This document shows, piece after piece, positions 36,213-47,000 of a DNA stretch of 64,000 nt. Position numbers and translations under genes: made by a program. Under the pieces are notes generated by a model. That model saw nothing but the letters and a program-made list of their open reading frames with translations, made no database searches and was not told the DNA's origin. The stretch's first letter is position 1; every line of letters starts with the position of its first letter. Source of the stretch: Coffea arabica (Eukaryota > Streptophyta > Magnoliopsida > Gentianales > Rubiaceae); contig NC_092320.1 in NCBI RefSeq assembly GCF_036785885.1, positions 23,933,557 to 23,997,556 on the forward strand, given 5' to 3'.

Positions 36213-36746
36213 ATGCATTCACTGAGAATCCTTTATCAGTTCAAAACCATGATAGAAAAGAACTTTTTATCAAATATTTCAACTTTTGGTGGTAAAGCTT
36301 ATCAAATTTGGGTAGTTAAATTTTGGATTTATTGGGTAGTTAATGATCTATGGGATGTGGTGGAAATAGATCATGTTCTAGAACTATTTAAAGAACCAAT
36401 TGATACACAAATTAGAAACCATAGAGTTATAGTTAGACAAAAATCCAAGTATAGTATTCACATATCATTTTTTGATGCCGTTTTCACAAAGAAAATGACT
36501 TTTGATTTGATTAAGAATAAACTATTCTCAATTAAAATGAAAGGAAAAAGTTTCCCTATGAATTGGTCGGATCTTGACATTTCTAAAGTGGAGCATGATG
36601 AAATCAAGAATTCATATCTTGAAAGAATTCAAGAGGAGATCATTGATAAGTTAAGAGGTATTAAATTGATTGCTGATATTTTTCAAGAGTATAATGTCTC
36701 TGTTTTTGGGTCTACAGGTTTTGACGATGATGAAAAAAATTTATGA
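36213..36746 (+). CDS. Copia gag-like (DUF4219/UBN2) protein remnant
   Basis: The 177-codon frame reads FGGKAYQIWVVKFWIYWVVN then DLWDVVEID, like the DUF4219 start of copia gag (capsid), followed by ..QIRNHRVIVRQKSKYSIHIS and KKMTFDLIKNKLFS, the UBN2 region. It ends before any zinc knuckle. Such proteins form the cytoplasmic particle that packages element RNA. It is the only frame between the LTRs at 35840 and 37647. The frame is open throughout but short; whether it is a deletion remnant or a gag-only non-autonomous element is not decidable from one copy. The start at 36213 is the first ATG of the frame; the ATG at 36249 (TMIEKNF) fits gag starts better. Confidence 0.65.
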   Translation: MHSLRILYQFKTMIEKNFLSNISTFGGKAYQIWVVKFWIYWVVNDLWDVVEIDHVLELFKEPIDTQIRNHRVIVRQKSKYSIHISFFDAVFTKKMTFDLIKNKLFSIKMKGKSFPMNWSDLDISKVEHDEIKNSYLERIQEEIIDKLRGIKLIADIFQEYNVSVFGSTGFDDDEKNL

Positions 36747-36831
36747 AGAACTATGAAGAGTTTCATATTTTCTGTACTGGTCCAAATATCGTTGAAAGGT
36801 GTTCTACTTGAACCTATGAAAAAGGTTATCT

Positions 36832-36888
<57 letters not shown>

Positions 36889-37100
36889 CCATCTTGTATT
36901 TGGAGTTTGGCATAAGACGCAAAAAGAAGTGGTTTGTTACAAGATTAATCTTTAGCTTGTAAAAAAAAATCAAAAGAAGTTTGTTGTATATATATAAAAG
37001 CCATCTTGTATTTGGAGTTTGGCATAAGACGCAAAAAGAAGTGGTTTGTTACAAGATTAATCTTTAGCTTGTAAAAAAAAATCAAAAGAAGTTTGTTGCA
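36832..37100. repeat. TA microsatellite and exact 112-base tandem duplication
   Basis: A (TA)n tract (36832-36885) is followed by two copies of a unit starting AAGCCATCTTGTATTTGGAG at 36886 and 36998. I saw no difference over about 100 bases between copies, and a short TATATATA joins them, so the duplication is recent, perhaps through slippage at the TA tract. Confidence 0.9.
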
Positions 37101-37652
37101 AGGATAATCATGAGTTGCAAAACTTCTTGTAAAAGGACTTGTCTATAATGGGGCTTAAACATTTAAGAAGAGAATTAGGGATGTGCAGCAAAATTGGCAA
37201 GGATAAATGTTGAAATATGCCAACTTTTGCAAGTTTTTCTAAATTCATTTAGTACTAGAATAATTTAATTAGTTATTAAATAAATTTAGTTGTTAGGATA
37301 TTTTTTTAAACAAATATTTATGCTAAGATTTAGATTATATTTTGTTGAGACTCTTTAGGATAATTGTTAGCTAGAAATTATATTACACCTTGTTTGGATT
37401 GTGATTTTTTGCAAAAAAAAATTTTATGTTTTCCGTAAATACACTTTTTAATTACCTTTTTACCTCACATACATCAAATCGTTACAATTCATTTTTTCTA
37501 CAAAAACTCCTAAAAACATTACAAATAGTGTGTTGATAAATGAAGAACATAAGGTTATTTTCAACCTTCAATACAAGTTTTTTGTAAGCTTTTTTTTTGC
37601 AACATTAATTAAGATTTTTTTATTAGTTTATACCCTAAAAACCAACAAAATT

Positions 37653-38076
37653 AATATAAAAGGACGAGTGCCGCTCTAAAACATGGATAATATGAGTGTG
37701 ATGCTAATAAGTCTAAGAAAGGACCCAAAACCTTATGAGTGTAATAAACGATCCAAAACGTTACACTCCTTTTTTTTTTTCTTTTTTTTTTTTGCAAAGA
37801 ACCTTACACTTCTGTTATGCATCCTTTTTTCTTTTAGTATTACATTCCATGTTAATCATAGTGATACTTTGTTAGGTCCATGAAAACACGTGACTGTATG
37901 GCATGCAGTGTCATTTAAAAAAAAAAAAAAAAAAAAGTGTACCAAAACCAGAGCTCTCTGCTTTTCTCTCTCCATTTTGCAACCTTGATATGTATAAGAA
38001 GCCGTTTTCATCTTTGAAATGAAAATAGGTAAGCAAAGCTTTTCTATCCCACTCGAGTGAGAAGATTTCTAGCATT
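37653..38076 (+). promoter_or_regulatory. Promoter and 5' leader of the proline-rich gene
   Basis: A G-box core CACGTG lies at 37887-37892 and an RY-like CATGCA at 37902-37907. A long poly-A run follows (37917-37936). TATAAG at 37993-37998 fits a TATA box about 80 bases before the ATG at 38077. Functions are inferred from motif identity only. Confidence 0.5.
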
Positions 38077-39276
38077 ATGGGGAACCATAATTTTGCTAGA
38101 TGGTTTGTCCTTCTCCTCCACTTAGGAACCCTTCTATCTTCTGTAGCATGTCCTTATTGCCCATTCCCAACCCCTCCACACAAACCACCACACAGGCCAA
38201 AGCCTCCGGCTGTCAAACCACCTTATACACCAAAGCCTCCTGCTGTGAAACCACCACACAAGCCAAAGCCTCCGGCTGTAAAACCACCATATACACCAAA
38301 GCCTCCTGCTGTGAAACCACCACATAAACCAAAACCTCCCATTGTAAAACCTCCAATAATAGTGCATCCTCCATATATCCCAAAACCTCCCTTTGTGCAC
38401 CCACCTTTCATACCAAAGCCACCAATTATCATACCACCACACCCTCCCATTGTTAAACCACCACCCTTCATTCCTAAGCCACCAGTTGTGCTGCCACCTT
38501 ATGTACCAAAGCCACCTATTGTTAAACCACCGCCCTATGTGCCAAAGCCACCTGTGGTGTTGCCACCTTATATACCAAAGCCACCTATTGTTAAACCACC
38601 GCCCTATGTGCCCAAGCCGCCTATTGTTAAACCACCACCTTACGTGCCAAGGCCACCTATTGTTAAACCACCACCCTATGTGCCAAAGCCACCCGTCATT
38701 TCCCCACCATTTGTGCCAAAGCCACCTGTGGTGTCGCCACCTTATGTACCAAAGCCGCCGGTTGTTGTAACTCCACCACCATATGTGCCAAAGCCACCTG
38801 TGGTTTCACCACCATTTGTGCCAAAGCCACCTGAGGTGTCGCCACCATATGTACCAAAGCCACCTGAGGTGTCGCCACCATATGTACCAAAGCCACCTGT
38901 TGTTGTTACTCCACCACCATATGTGCCAAAGCCACCACCAACTCCCCAACCAACCCCTTGCCCACCACCCCCACCGACTCCCGTGCCATGTCCACCGCCA
39001 CCAAAGAAACCGGAGATTTGCCCAATTGATACCCTCAAACTAGGTGCTTGTGTGGACTTGTTGGGCGGCCTTGTGCACATTGGAATTGGAAGCAATGTTA
39101 AGAGCACTTGTTGTCCGGTTTTAGAAGGCTTGGTGGACTTAGATGCAGCTGTATGCCTTTGCACTACTATCAAGGCCAAGCTTCTAAACATAAATATCCT
39201 TATTCCCATTGCCCTTGAAGTGCTTGTGGATTGTGGAAAAACTGCACCACCAGGATTTCAGTGCTCTGCTGACTAA
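38077..39276 (+). CDS. Hybrid proline-rich protein (HyPRP), 8CM domain
   Basis: 399 residues, no intron. Residues 1-24 are a signal peptide (hydrophobic WFVLLLHLGTLLSSVA) before Cys25. Residues about 27-313 are proline-rich repeats, early units PKPPAVKPP(Y/H)(T/K) and later PPYVPKPP(I/V)V. Residues 315-399 form the eight-cysteine motif of the LTP/2S-albumin type, with cysteines at 315, 325, 345, 346, 360, 362, 386 and 396 (C...C...CC...CLC...C...C). The order matches the tomato 36.4 kDa proline-rich protein group. These proteins are secreted to the cell wall; the role is usually placed in wall structure or cell extension, and 8CM may bind membrane or lipid. ATG at 38077 is the only start giving the signal peptide. 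Several antisense and shifted frames over the repeats are by-products of the Pro codon periodicity. Confidence 0.96.
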   Translation: MGNHNFARWFVLLLHLGTLLSSVACPYCPFPTPPHKPPHRPKPPAVKPPYTPKPPAVKPPHKPKPPAVKPPYTPKPPAVKPPHKPKPPIVKPPIIVHPPYIPKPPFVHPPFIPKPPIIIPPHPPIVKPPPFIPKPPVVLPPYVPKPPIVKPPPYVPKPPVVLPPYIPKPPIVKPPPYVPKPPIVKPPPYVPRPPIVKPPPYVPKPPVISPPFVPKPPVVSPPYVPKPPVVVTPPPYVPKPPVVSPPFVPKPPEVSPPYVPKPPEVSPPYVPKPPVVVTPPPYVPKPPPTPQPTPCPPPPPTPVPCPPPPKKPEICPIDTLKLGACVDLLGGLVHIGIGSNVKSTCCPVLEGLVDLDAAVCLCTTIKAKLLNINILIPIALEVLVDCGKTAPPGFQCSAD

Positions 39277-40179
39277 GTATGAACTCTTCCGCTTGAGAAG
39301 TGGAACATATATCCTCCATTTTATCAACAATGTCACAATTGGCACTTTTGTTGGTTTAAATATTCAATTTTTCAAATCCTCAAAATTTTCACACGTTTTT
39401 TTTTTTATATATAAATTTTGTTGGAAAAGGACCATTGACGACTCAAACGCATAACTTACTAGTTACAGTTTTCAAACCTTTTTATCTTAGAAGTACTCTT
39501 AAATTTTTTGAGAAATTTCAAGTGTGTTGTGATAAAGTTTTGATCTAATCATACCACTGTTCAAGTTTTTGCTCCGCCATAAATTTTAACAAAATTAAAA
39601 TGGAAAATCTAAAGTGTGGAAAGAAACAAGTTTGTTGGACTAATGGAGTATATACTTGTCTATGGTTGGTTTTATGTAAACTGTAAAGCAACGTCAACGG
39701 GTATTCGATTTTAAATGCAGGAGACTCAAGGACCGAGCTTTCGGTTGAACACGAGCTTGAATAAATGGAAACAGCCGTAAAGTTCTCTTCAATGCGTTAT
39801 TCATCTGTTTGCGTTGCATGTTATTGTGGTCTGCAGCTGGAAAGTGCATGAGAATCCGGAAGAAAATCAGGTTGCCAACTGCAGGAACAAATTCTCAACC
39901 AATAAGAAGCAATTTGTATATTTTTCAGAATTCCGAAATGTGCCTTTTTTGTCTTTTATGTTTGGATGATCTTTCTGTTTGTCTTGTTTTTGTATGGAGT
40001 TAGTAAATGTGCTGACACAGTACTTTTGCTGGGAGTTGTTGCTATTTGCCAAGGTCAGTTATCTTTTGTATGCATCATTGCTGCTTGTCTACCTTTACAT
40101 GCTACACGTAGAAGTACAAAAAATTACATCCAGTACGATGCTGTTTATGATTAGAAGAAGAAATTATTCTCTATCGACA
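39277..40179. other. 3' flank of the proline-rich gene
   Basis: No second gene recognised. The 3' UTR and poly(A) site of the HyPRP should lie in the first few hundred bases; AT-rich sequence with 'tatataaat' near 39405. Frames at 39809-40185 overlap in several phases without a recognisable domain. Confidence 0.4.
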
Positions 40180-40188
40180 AAGTAATAA

Positions 40189-40935
40189 GAGATAATATCG
40201 GAAACCTCCGTTGAGTTTTCTCCTAATATGACTTAGCACAACTTAAGTTTTGAAAACATCACTTACATCTAATAATTACAAAAAGATTATATTAATCTGT
40301 ACTTGATACATAATTCCCATATTAAATACACGGACCTTAAAAAATTGAAAAAAAAAATAAAAGTCACTTTCTTCTCTTTTCCTTATATCCAATATTATCT
40401 CTTACTCATTTTTTGGATGAATATCTGATTTTTATTTATAAATAATAGTAAATTGAATTTTTTTTTATATTTTATCTTTTGTGATTATGATAGAATGGGA
40501 TATAATTTCTTTGTTTATTTTGAGTTGTTTTGTATAGTGATTAGTACAACTTAAGAGCTTAGGCCATGAGTTGAGAAGAAGTTTGGAAAATTATAAGTTT
40601 CATAACATATCAGTTTTGAGCATATAGAATTAAATTGGTGCTAATGTATTTCTTTACATATATCTTTTTATTTTTCAAATTTATATTTTTAGGGACTATA
40701 TTTTTGTGATGTAGTGGTACTACTAGAGATTGTTTTGTAGGTAGTATTTTTCTTGGAATAAACAAAGCAGCTTATCAGTATTTTTATTTGGCAAAATGAG
40801 CAAACATAGTTTAAGGTTTTTGAAAATTTTGTTACACAGATAACAAAAGTAAGGGAGACGAGTGATATTTTTAAAACCTTAAGGATACAAGGTGATATTA
40901 AAAGAAACTTTATAGCAGGTTTTTGATATTATTCC
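40189..40935. mobile_element. Mutator-like MITE, nine-base TSD
   Basis: Left GAGATAATATCGGAAACCTC and right (reverse-complemented) GGAATAATATCAAAAACCTG begin inverted arms of about 85 bases, sharing TTTTGAAAACATCACT / TTTTAAAAATATCACT. The perfect nine-base duplication AAGTAATAA lies at 40180-40188 and 40936-40944. 747 bases, AT-rich interior, no coding. Confidence 0.88.
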
Positions 40936-40944
40936 AAGTAATAA

Positions 40945-42119
40945 CACAAGGAGCCATAAATATCATTCAATGGTTAGTTCAAAGAGAAGAAAAAAAACCA
41001 TAATATTTTTTAGGGAAAAAAAAGGTCAAGTGGAGGGAAGTAGTGTTTGTAGCGCACAGGGGCTGGAAATCAATAAAAAAAAAAAAATGGCTTGGACACC
41101 ATTAAAGTAAAATCAAGGTTTAGGATAAAAAGGTGAATCAAAATGGAAAGGAAACAAGGCACTAGTTAAATTATTTGATAGATTGGGCCCAATAAGATTT
41201 TAAGGCATGTATTTGGTTGGATTGGGCCCCGTAAGCTTTTAAGGGAATAATTTTGTTGGACAGGGCCCTTTTGCTTTGGTTGGATTTAACTTTCAAGAAC
41301 GTCTCTTTCTTGTGACATACAAATGATTTGATCTGAAATGGGCCATATTTATGAGCCATCAATTTTAAGGAAAATGTCCCTATATTTGTTTGTGTTGTGT
41401 CTAGTGTTTTTTTGTACCTTTCAGAAGCTTACAATTACTTTTGGGAAAATAAACCTTGGGTCTACTATAGACTCAGTTAGTTATCCATTGGAATTTGAAC
41501 AAAAACTCTCCTGATAAACTAAATTTAATACTTTAAGAAAAGCTTTCCACTATTCTTTTGGATCACAACACCTCAATTAAAATGCATAATAAGTTATAAA
41601 GGTTTCTTCTAGTTTAACTTTTTAAGTCTGGGTTTTTAAGCCTTTTTTCCTTTTTTATTGGGACGGGGTGGGGATATTAGCCCAAAATCTTTTTCAAGTA
41701 AATGGAGGGGGTGTGTACATTATTTTTCAAAAAAATTATATGAAACTTAATGAGCTCGAAGGTTTAGACATTACTTTTTGAGCTTAGTAATAACTGTTGG
41801 AGTAGGTCACAAACACAAAAAGTGCAAAATTTTGCATTACACAAATTTCACTAAAAATGTGGATACAAAGACCATGATCTTGAGGGTTGATTGACATTAT
41901 CCTTAAGATATTAGTTGCCTTCACTAAACAAAGTATTTGCTATAGGGTTGTAATAAATTACCTTTAAAATACAACAAGATTTAGAGAAATTTAATAGCAA
42001 ATGTCAGGTTTTCTCACAAAGAATGATCAAAGTGATTTCTAGTTAGCTTTATATTAAGAGACTTATTTATTTATAGGAAAATGGTGTTTTTCACTTATTC
42101 CTAACATTAAAAAACAATG
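40945..42119. other. Intergenic stretch, no gene recognised
   Basis: 41180-41360 has a short repeated phrase 'ttggattgggcccc(g/a)taag' (41174, 41216, 41256 region) but no gene. The remainder is AT-rich. Confidence 0.35.
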
Positions 42120-42972
42120 GCTCTGTTTGGATTAACTGTTTTTTAGAGTGTTTTTAAAATATTTTACTGTAATAATGTATATGAAAAACTTTTACTGTAC
42201 CTATTTGTAATAGTTTTTTTGAGAATATTTTTGAAAATATATTTTGCGTATTTTTAAGATTTAAAATTTTAAAGAGATATTTTTAAAACTGCATAAAACC
42301 TTACCACCACCCACCACCACCCCTTCCCCCCTCCCTACTCCCCTCCCCTATTTTTGGTGGTGCTTTTGGAGGTATTTTTGGGGATATTTGGGATGTATTT
42401 TGGGGGTATTTTTATAATTTAAAATATGTTTAGGTACTTTTTGAAAAATTTACACCGCTTACCACTACCACCCATCTCCACCACCTCCTCCCTCCTCTCT
42501 CTCCCCCTCCTCCCTTTTCCCTCTCTTTCTCCTTCCTCACTTCCCTCCTCCATTCTCCCCCTCTTCCTCCTTTCTCCCTACCCCTCTTCCCCTACTCTCT
42601 AGACCCACCTGAAGATTGCCTGCCTAACCTTCTTGGTCGCGACTAGTGCGACCAAAAGGTCGCAACTAGAGCTGCTACTGGTTCTTGGGGGAGGAGAGGA
42701 GAGGGAGGAAGAAGGAGGAGGGGAGAAAGAGGGAGGGGGAGGAGCAATGGTGGAGGTAGTAGTGATGGTCGAGGAGGGAGTGGTAGATGGTGTTGGTGGG
42801 TAGTGGTGATTGGAGGAAGAAGAAAAGGTGATAGGATTTATTTTTATTTATTTTTTTTTTAAATTGTATTTGAAATATAAGGAGAGTTTTTTGATGGTGT
42901 TTTTGGAGTGTGTTATTGTAGATTTGTAGATGAAAAACAAGTATTTCAAAAACTCTCAAATTCAAACGGAGC
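42120..42972. mobile_element. Foldback element, larger relative of 14217-14808
   Basis: Ends GCTCTGTTTGGATTAACTG and (reverse-complemented) GCTCCGTTTGAATTTGAGAG. The left half has a CCACCACC and CTCC-rich arm (42301-42600), the right half a complementary GGAGG/GGTGG-rich arm (42680-42815). The centre has a small palindrome around GGTCGCGACTAGTGCGACC (42634-42652). The left half shares 'aatattttactgtaataatgtat' and 'agtgtttttaaaat' phrases with the smaller element. The frame 42675-42965 is by-product. Confidence 0.65.
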
Positions 42973-44002
42973 TAATATGTCTTCAAACACAATTTTTGGC
43001 AAAAAAATAACCAAGTAAAACGATGCCAAAACATTTTAACCGTTGTACAGAATCCGACTTTGGATTCATGCCTGCACAGAACTGGTTTAAGGGCTGGATC
43101 TAGCTTATAAAGCAGGCCAATGCAGATCCGGCGCGGGATAGTTCTTGATCCAGGCCGGATCTAAGACCATTCACAAAATGCAAGTTGTGGACCTCTGTCC
43201 AGAATCTGACTGCTGAATCCGGCTTGATCCAAGTAAGAATCCGCCCCGAATTCCAGTCTCAATGTTGCATCGTTGTTCAAAGTCTCGCTTTTGTTTCATT
43301 TACAAACCACACCAACAATAACACAGGAGATGGGTTTGAGTTAACAATATTTTAATGCTTCAAACAAGATTATTTGAGTAGGTTTTACCCAATAATGTCG
43401 TCATTTTCATTCTATTTTCAGCAAAAGAAGAAAAAACCAATTATAATAATATCCTATAGTGACTACTTGTTGAATTTATTCCAAATACCTTAACGGAAAA
43501 AAAAAATCTAAATATATTAATTCAACGTAAAATGGTCTTTCCTATCTAAATATATTCAACATAAAATGGTCTCTCCATTTGGCATGTGTGGTAATTCAAC
43601 ATCTTTAAACCCTATTCAAAATGCAAAGTGTGCAATGCAGGGTATTACATGTTGAAATATCATATATAACATAGAATGCATAGTAAAATGGTGCTTCATG
43701 TACAAAGATTGGACTCCAAATTTTTAATTGCACATTGGAAGTTTGAATTTTAGTGGAAAAGGGCCATGCCTTTAAATCCATAATCCAAGATCAAAGATAA
43801 GAAAATTAACAGCCAAATTTGGAAAATGTTGCTAATCTGTTGGTCAATTGCGTAACATCAAATTTTCCTTTTAAATGTTTGTGCAAAGTTTGGAAAGATA
43901 CCCAACTCTCTCCTTGTCTAACTTACGAAAGAGAAGAATATCTTCGTTCTTTCAGTTACAGTGTTCAAACTTCAATTAAATCATGGAAAAAAAGAGAGAA
44001 AA
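42973..44002. other. 3' flank of the TRM-like gene
   Basis: Holds the presumed 3' UTR of the minus-strand gene ending at 44003. 43020-43260 is richer in GC and repeats 'gatccgg/ccggatc' words several times. No separate gene. The plus-strand frame 43819-44157 is antisense to the last exon. Confidence 0.4.
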
Positions 44003-47000
44003 CTAAAAAGAAAGCCGCCTTTTACATGCCTCAAGCGGCAGTTCATGCACTTTGCAGAAGCCTAAATCATAAAGAACCTCTTCAATCAAGTCTTTGCAAA
44101 TATGGTTTTGTAACACCATTCCTATATTTCCCAGCTCTCTCTTTTCTCCCCAACTGATGTGATTGCATACTTCATCTACACTTTGAATCATAGCTTTGCT
44201 GCTCCAAAACCTGGGGGTTGTAATTCTATGCTTTTCTTTAACTGTTGCTGTGTTGACTTTGGTAAAGTAGCAGATGTTATCTTCTTCCCTTGGCTTCTTC
44301 ACTGAAATTCTTTTACTCTGATGTGCCATGATTCCTACATATGTACTTTTGTTAATGAGTGCAATCAAAATCAGTAATCAAATGAAAACATATGTAGCTT
44401 AATATCTTTTGTTGCTATTTAACCTAGTTACACACAATAAACTAACCATACCGGTGTTAAGGTCAATTTCCTGTTTTTATTGCAACTTGCACATATAATT
44501 ACCACAGAATTGATGTTTAACAGACCAAAGAAAAAAATAAAGTGAAATGTGGTATGTATATAAATTCGAGAACAAATGAAACGTAGTTCAGAGTTGTACA
44601 CACTGGATGAAGCAACCTCAAATGGTGAAAGCAAAATTCAGTACCATCCAATTGATTCAACAATTGGGCTAAATAGAGAGGCATGGATTTCTCAAGGGTA
44701 ATAAGCAACTATTCCTCTGTGTGGCAGTCAATTATGTCTACATATAAGGAAAAAAAGAAACCAAAGGAAAAAAAAAAAAAAAAACTCCTTAACACTATGT
44801 AAACACATCTAGAGAGAAATAGCAAAACAAAAACAAATTTGATGGCAAATAATTGTTATTATCAAATGTCCAACCAGAGGAATGTGCTTTCCTATTTTTT
44901 TTTTTTTTCAATCAACTTTACCAACAGTAATATGCAAATATGCACCAATTTCAAACATGATTGGAAACAACAATCTTTGATGACGTTAAATCCCTGTGAT
45001 TATTATTTTCACAGTGCTCCGTTTGTTTTGAACATAGAAATAGACTAGATGGCATTATATACCTTAGCAGACATGCACAAAATATTTTCATAGATGAGGA
45101 ATGGGTTAATCCCATCTTCCTGCGCAAGAAGCACTTGCCTAAAGCTATTTGGACCTTTGTCCAAGCTCAGTTGAGACTTTGCTCACACAATTGTACAATT
45201 TATACAAATTAATATATCTACTGTTTCAAAAAAAAAAAAAAAAAGAAGCTAGGGCAGGTTTTAGAGGCTGAATTTGGCTAAAACAGTTAAAATAAACTAC
45301 AACAAATACAAATATGCTTTCAAAGCTTGTAGCATATTGAAATTTGAATTTGTTGATGAGAAAAAACAAATTCAACAAATTCAGAGTAATTGTTTGAGAA
45401 AAAGGCTAATTTCATCCCTCAACTCCTTTTTTCTTTTTCTTTTTTTAACTGATGTCGATTTGGCTCTTAACTTTTATTTCTGATAAATTTGATACTTGAA
45501 CTTAATTTGCAGTTTCAATTAAGGACCTCCGTGGTTGCACCACTACCTAAAACTAATCTACCTTCTAATTGAATAATTAAACAATGGCATTATGGCAAAG
45601 TCACTTATGAAATTGTAATAAAACAAGTAAATGCGTGAAATGTGTAAAACATACGTGTGGAGAGAACAACATGCCTGTCGAAGCTTTATTTATATGTTTG
45701 TCTTGCGGTTTCAAGAAGGCTTTACTCATCTCTATATGAGAACCGTTCAAAGTAGCACTTTGAAGAAAAGGTCTCCCTATCGTATCTAAACTGGAACTTG
45801 TGGATACACGACTTCTGGAGTACCAGCAAGCATGTTTCGGCACTATTTAGACAACTCTAAATGTGGGAACTATTATGGTTGCTTTTTGTCCAAATTACAA
45901 CAGGCCTATCAAAGATAATTGTTTGCTTGAAGCCTTGAAGATTTGAGTTCAAACACGCAGAGCAAAGCAGGTTGCTACTACAACTAGTGTAAAGCTACAC
46001 CATCAGATGGTGTATAGGCTACAGGAACAAGCATTTGAATATCCAGTGCCATCTTCTTCCAAAATAGAAGATGCTATTCCACTTGATGTTAAAACTAATG
46101 CTCAGCTTCATTGTTCTCACATTCCTAAGCTGCTTTCACGCAATGAGCCCTTAAAGTTACTCAGAATCTTGAGTGAGAGCTTATGAGCAACAATTGTCTG
46201 CAGCACAGGATTTACAGAGTAGCATTTCTTCCTTCATTCTCAAGGACGATGGTACTGTCCAAATAAAGTACAAAATTGATAATGATTCTTTCTAGCCTTC
46301 TGGATCGAAGCCCTTCCAAACAGAATTGAACTCCATCAAATCTGTGGTCTTACCTTCAAACACTTAGTCATGACAAGGTTCATGCACCAATACTAAGTTC
46401 ATACCGGATTTCTTATTTAGCATATTGTGTTTTATTAGGTAGTTACCTGTGTGATAGTTTCTTACTTACTAGGATGTTATTGTAAGACAGTCAAGAGTTT
46501 GGAAAGAAGTTATCCATATGTCTATATGTATGAAAGTAATAAATTAATAATCTTTTTCTCTTTTCCTACGTGGCATGCCTAATTAAAGAAAATTAGTGGA
46601 TCATTTGAATATTTTGATTTTATCCATTTTTGCATCTAAATATTCTCTAATCAATTTTTCTAATAGTTTCTCTCTCTCTTCTAGGAACTTTTATCTTTCT
46701 CAATAGATTTGAATTATTCCTTTTTGTCCATATGGATTAATCTTATGGTAATTTTAACTAAATTTATTAATGTTGTTTGAAACTCAATATTTGCTTATCA
46801 GAAAATGGATTGTTGCACCTCTTGTAGTTAATTAGATTCTAATATATAGTTCTAGATGTATAATCATTGTAAACATTTAATAATCATCTCAAAGAATATC
46901 AATCAATTACCTCAATATGCTTTGTAGTATTTGATTAATATTATTACATTATAATAAACATGTGTATAAAAATTTTTAAAATTGATATAGTAGTTGAATA

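Larger units (their letters stand above)
35840..37647 (+). mobile_element. Short copia element with gag only
   Basis: The 5' LTR (35840-36161) and 3' LTR (37208-37647) share start TGTTGA(G/A)ATATGCCAAC and end CCTAAAAA(T/C)CAACA. The perfect five-base target duplication AAATT lies at 35835-35839 and 37648-37652. After the 5' LTR, TAGGTTCAAGAG (36165) resembles a decayed initiator-Met primer site (TGGTATCAGAGC). The interior has one gag-like frame and no protease, integrase or reverse transcriptase. The 3' LTR carries about 135 extra bases (37384-37519, GTTTGGATTG...) not in the 5' LTR. Confidence 0.88.

Noticed and set aside
38134..38471. Antisense Gly/Trp/Met-rich frames over the proline-rich gene
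   Set aside because: They mirror the codon periodicity of the proline repeats; no signal or independent start context.
43819..44157. 112-codon plus-strand frame
   Set aside because: Antisense to the last exon of the TRM-like gene; no domain.
45655..45842. Possible extra exon of the TRM-like gene (RSRVSTSSSLDTIGRPFLQS)
   Set aside because: It has an attractive GTATGT donor, but its 188 bases would shift the frame into the DUF4378 exon, and it shows no family similarity.
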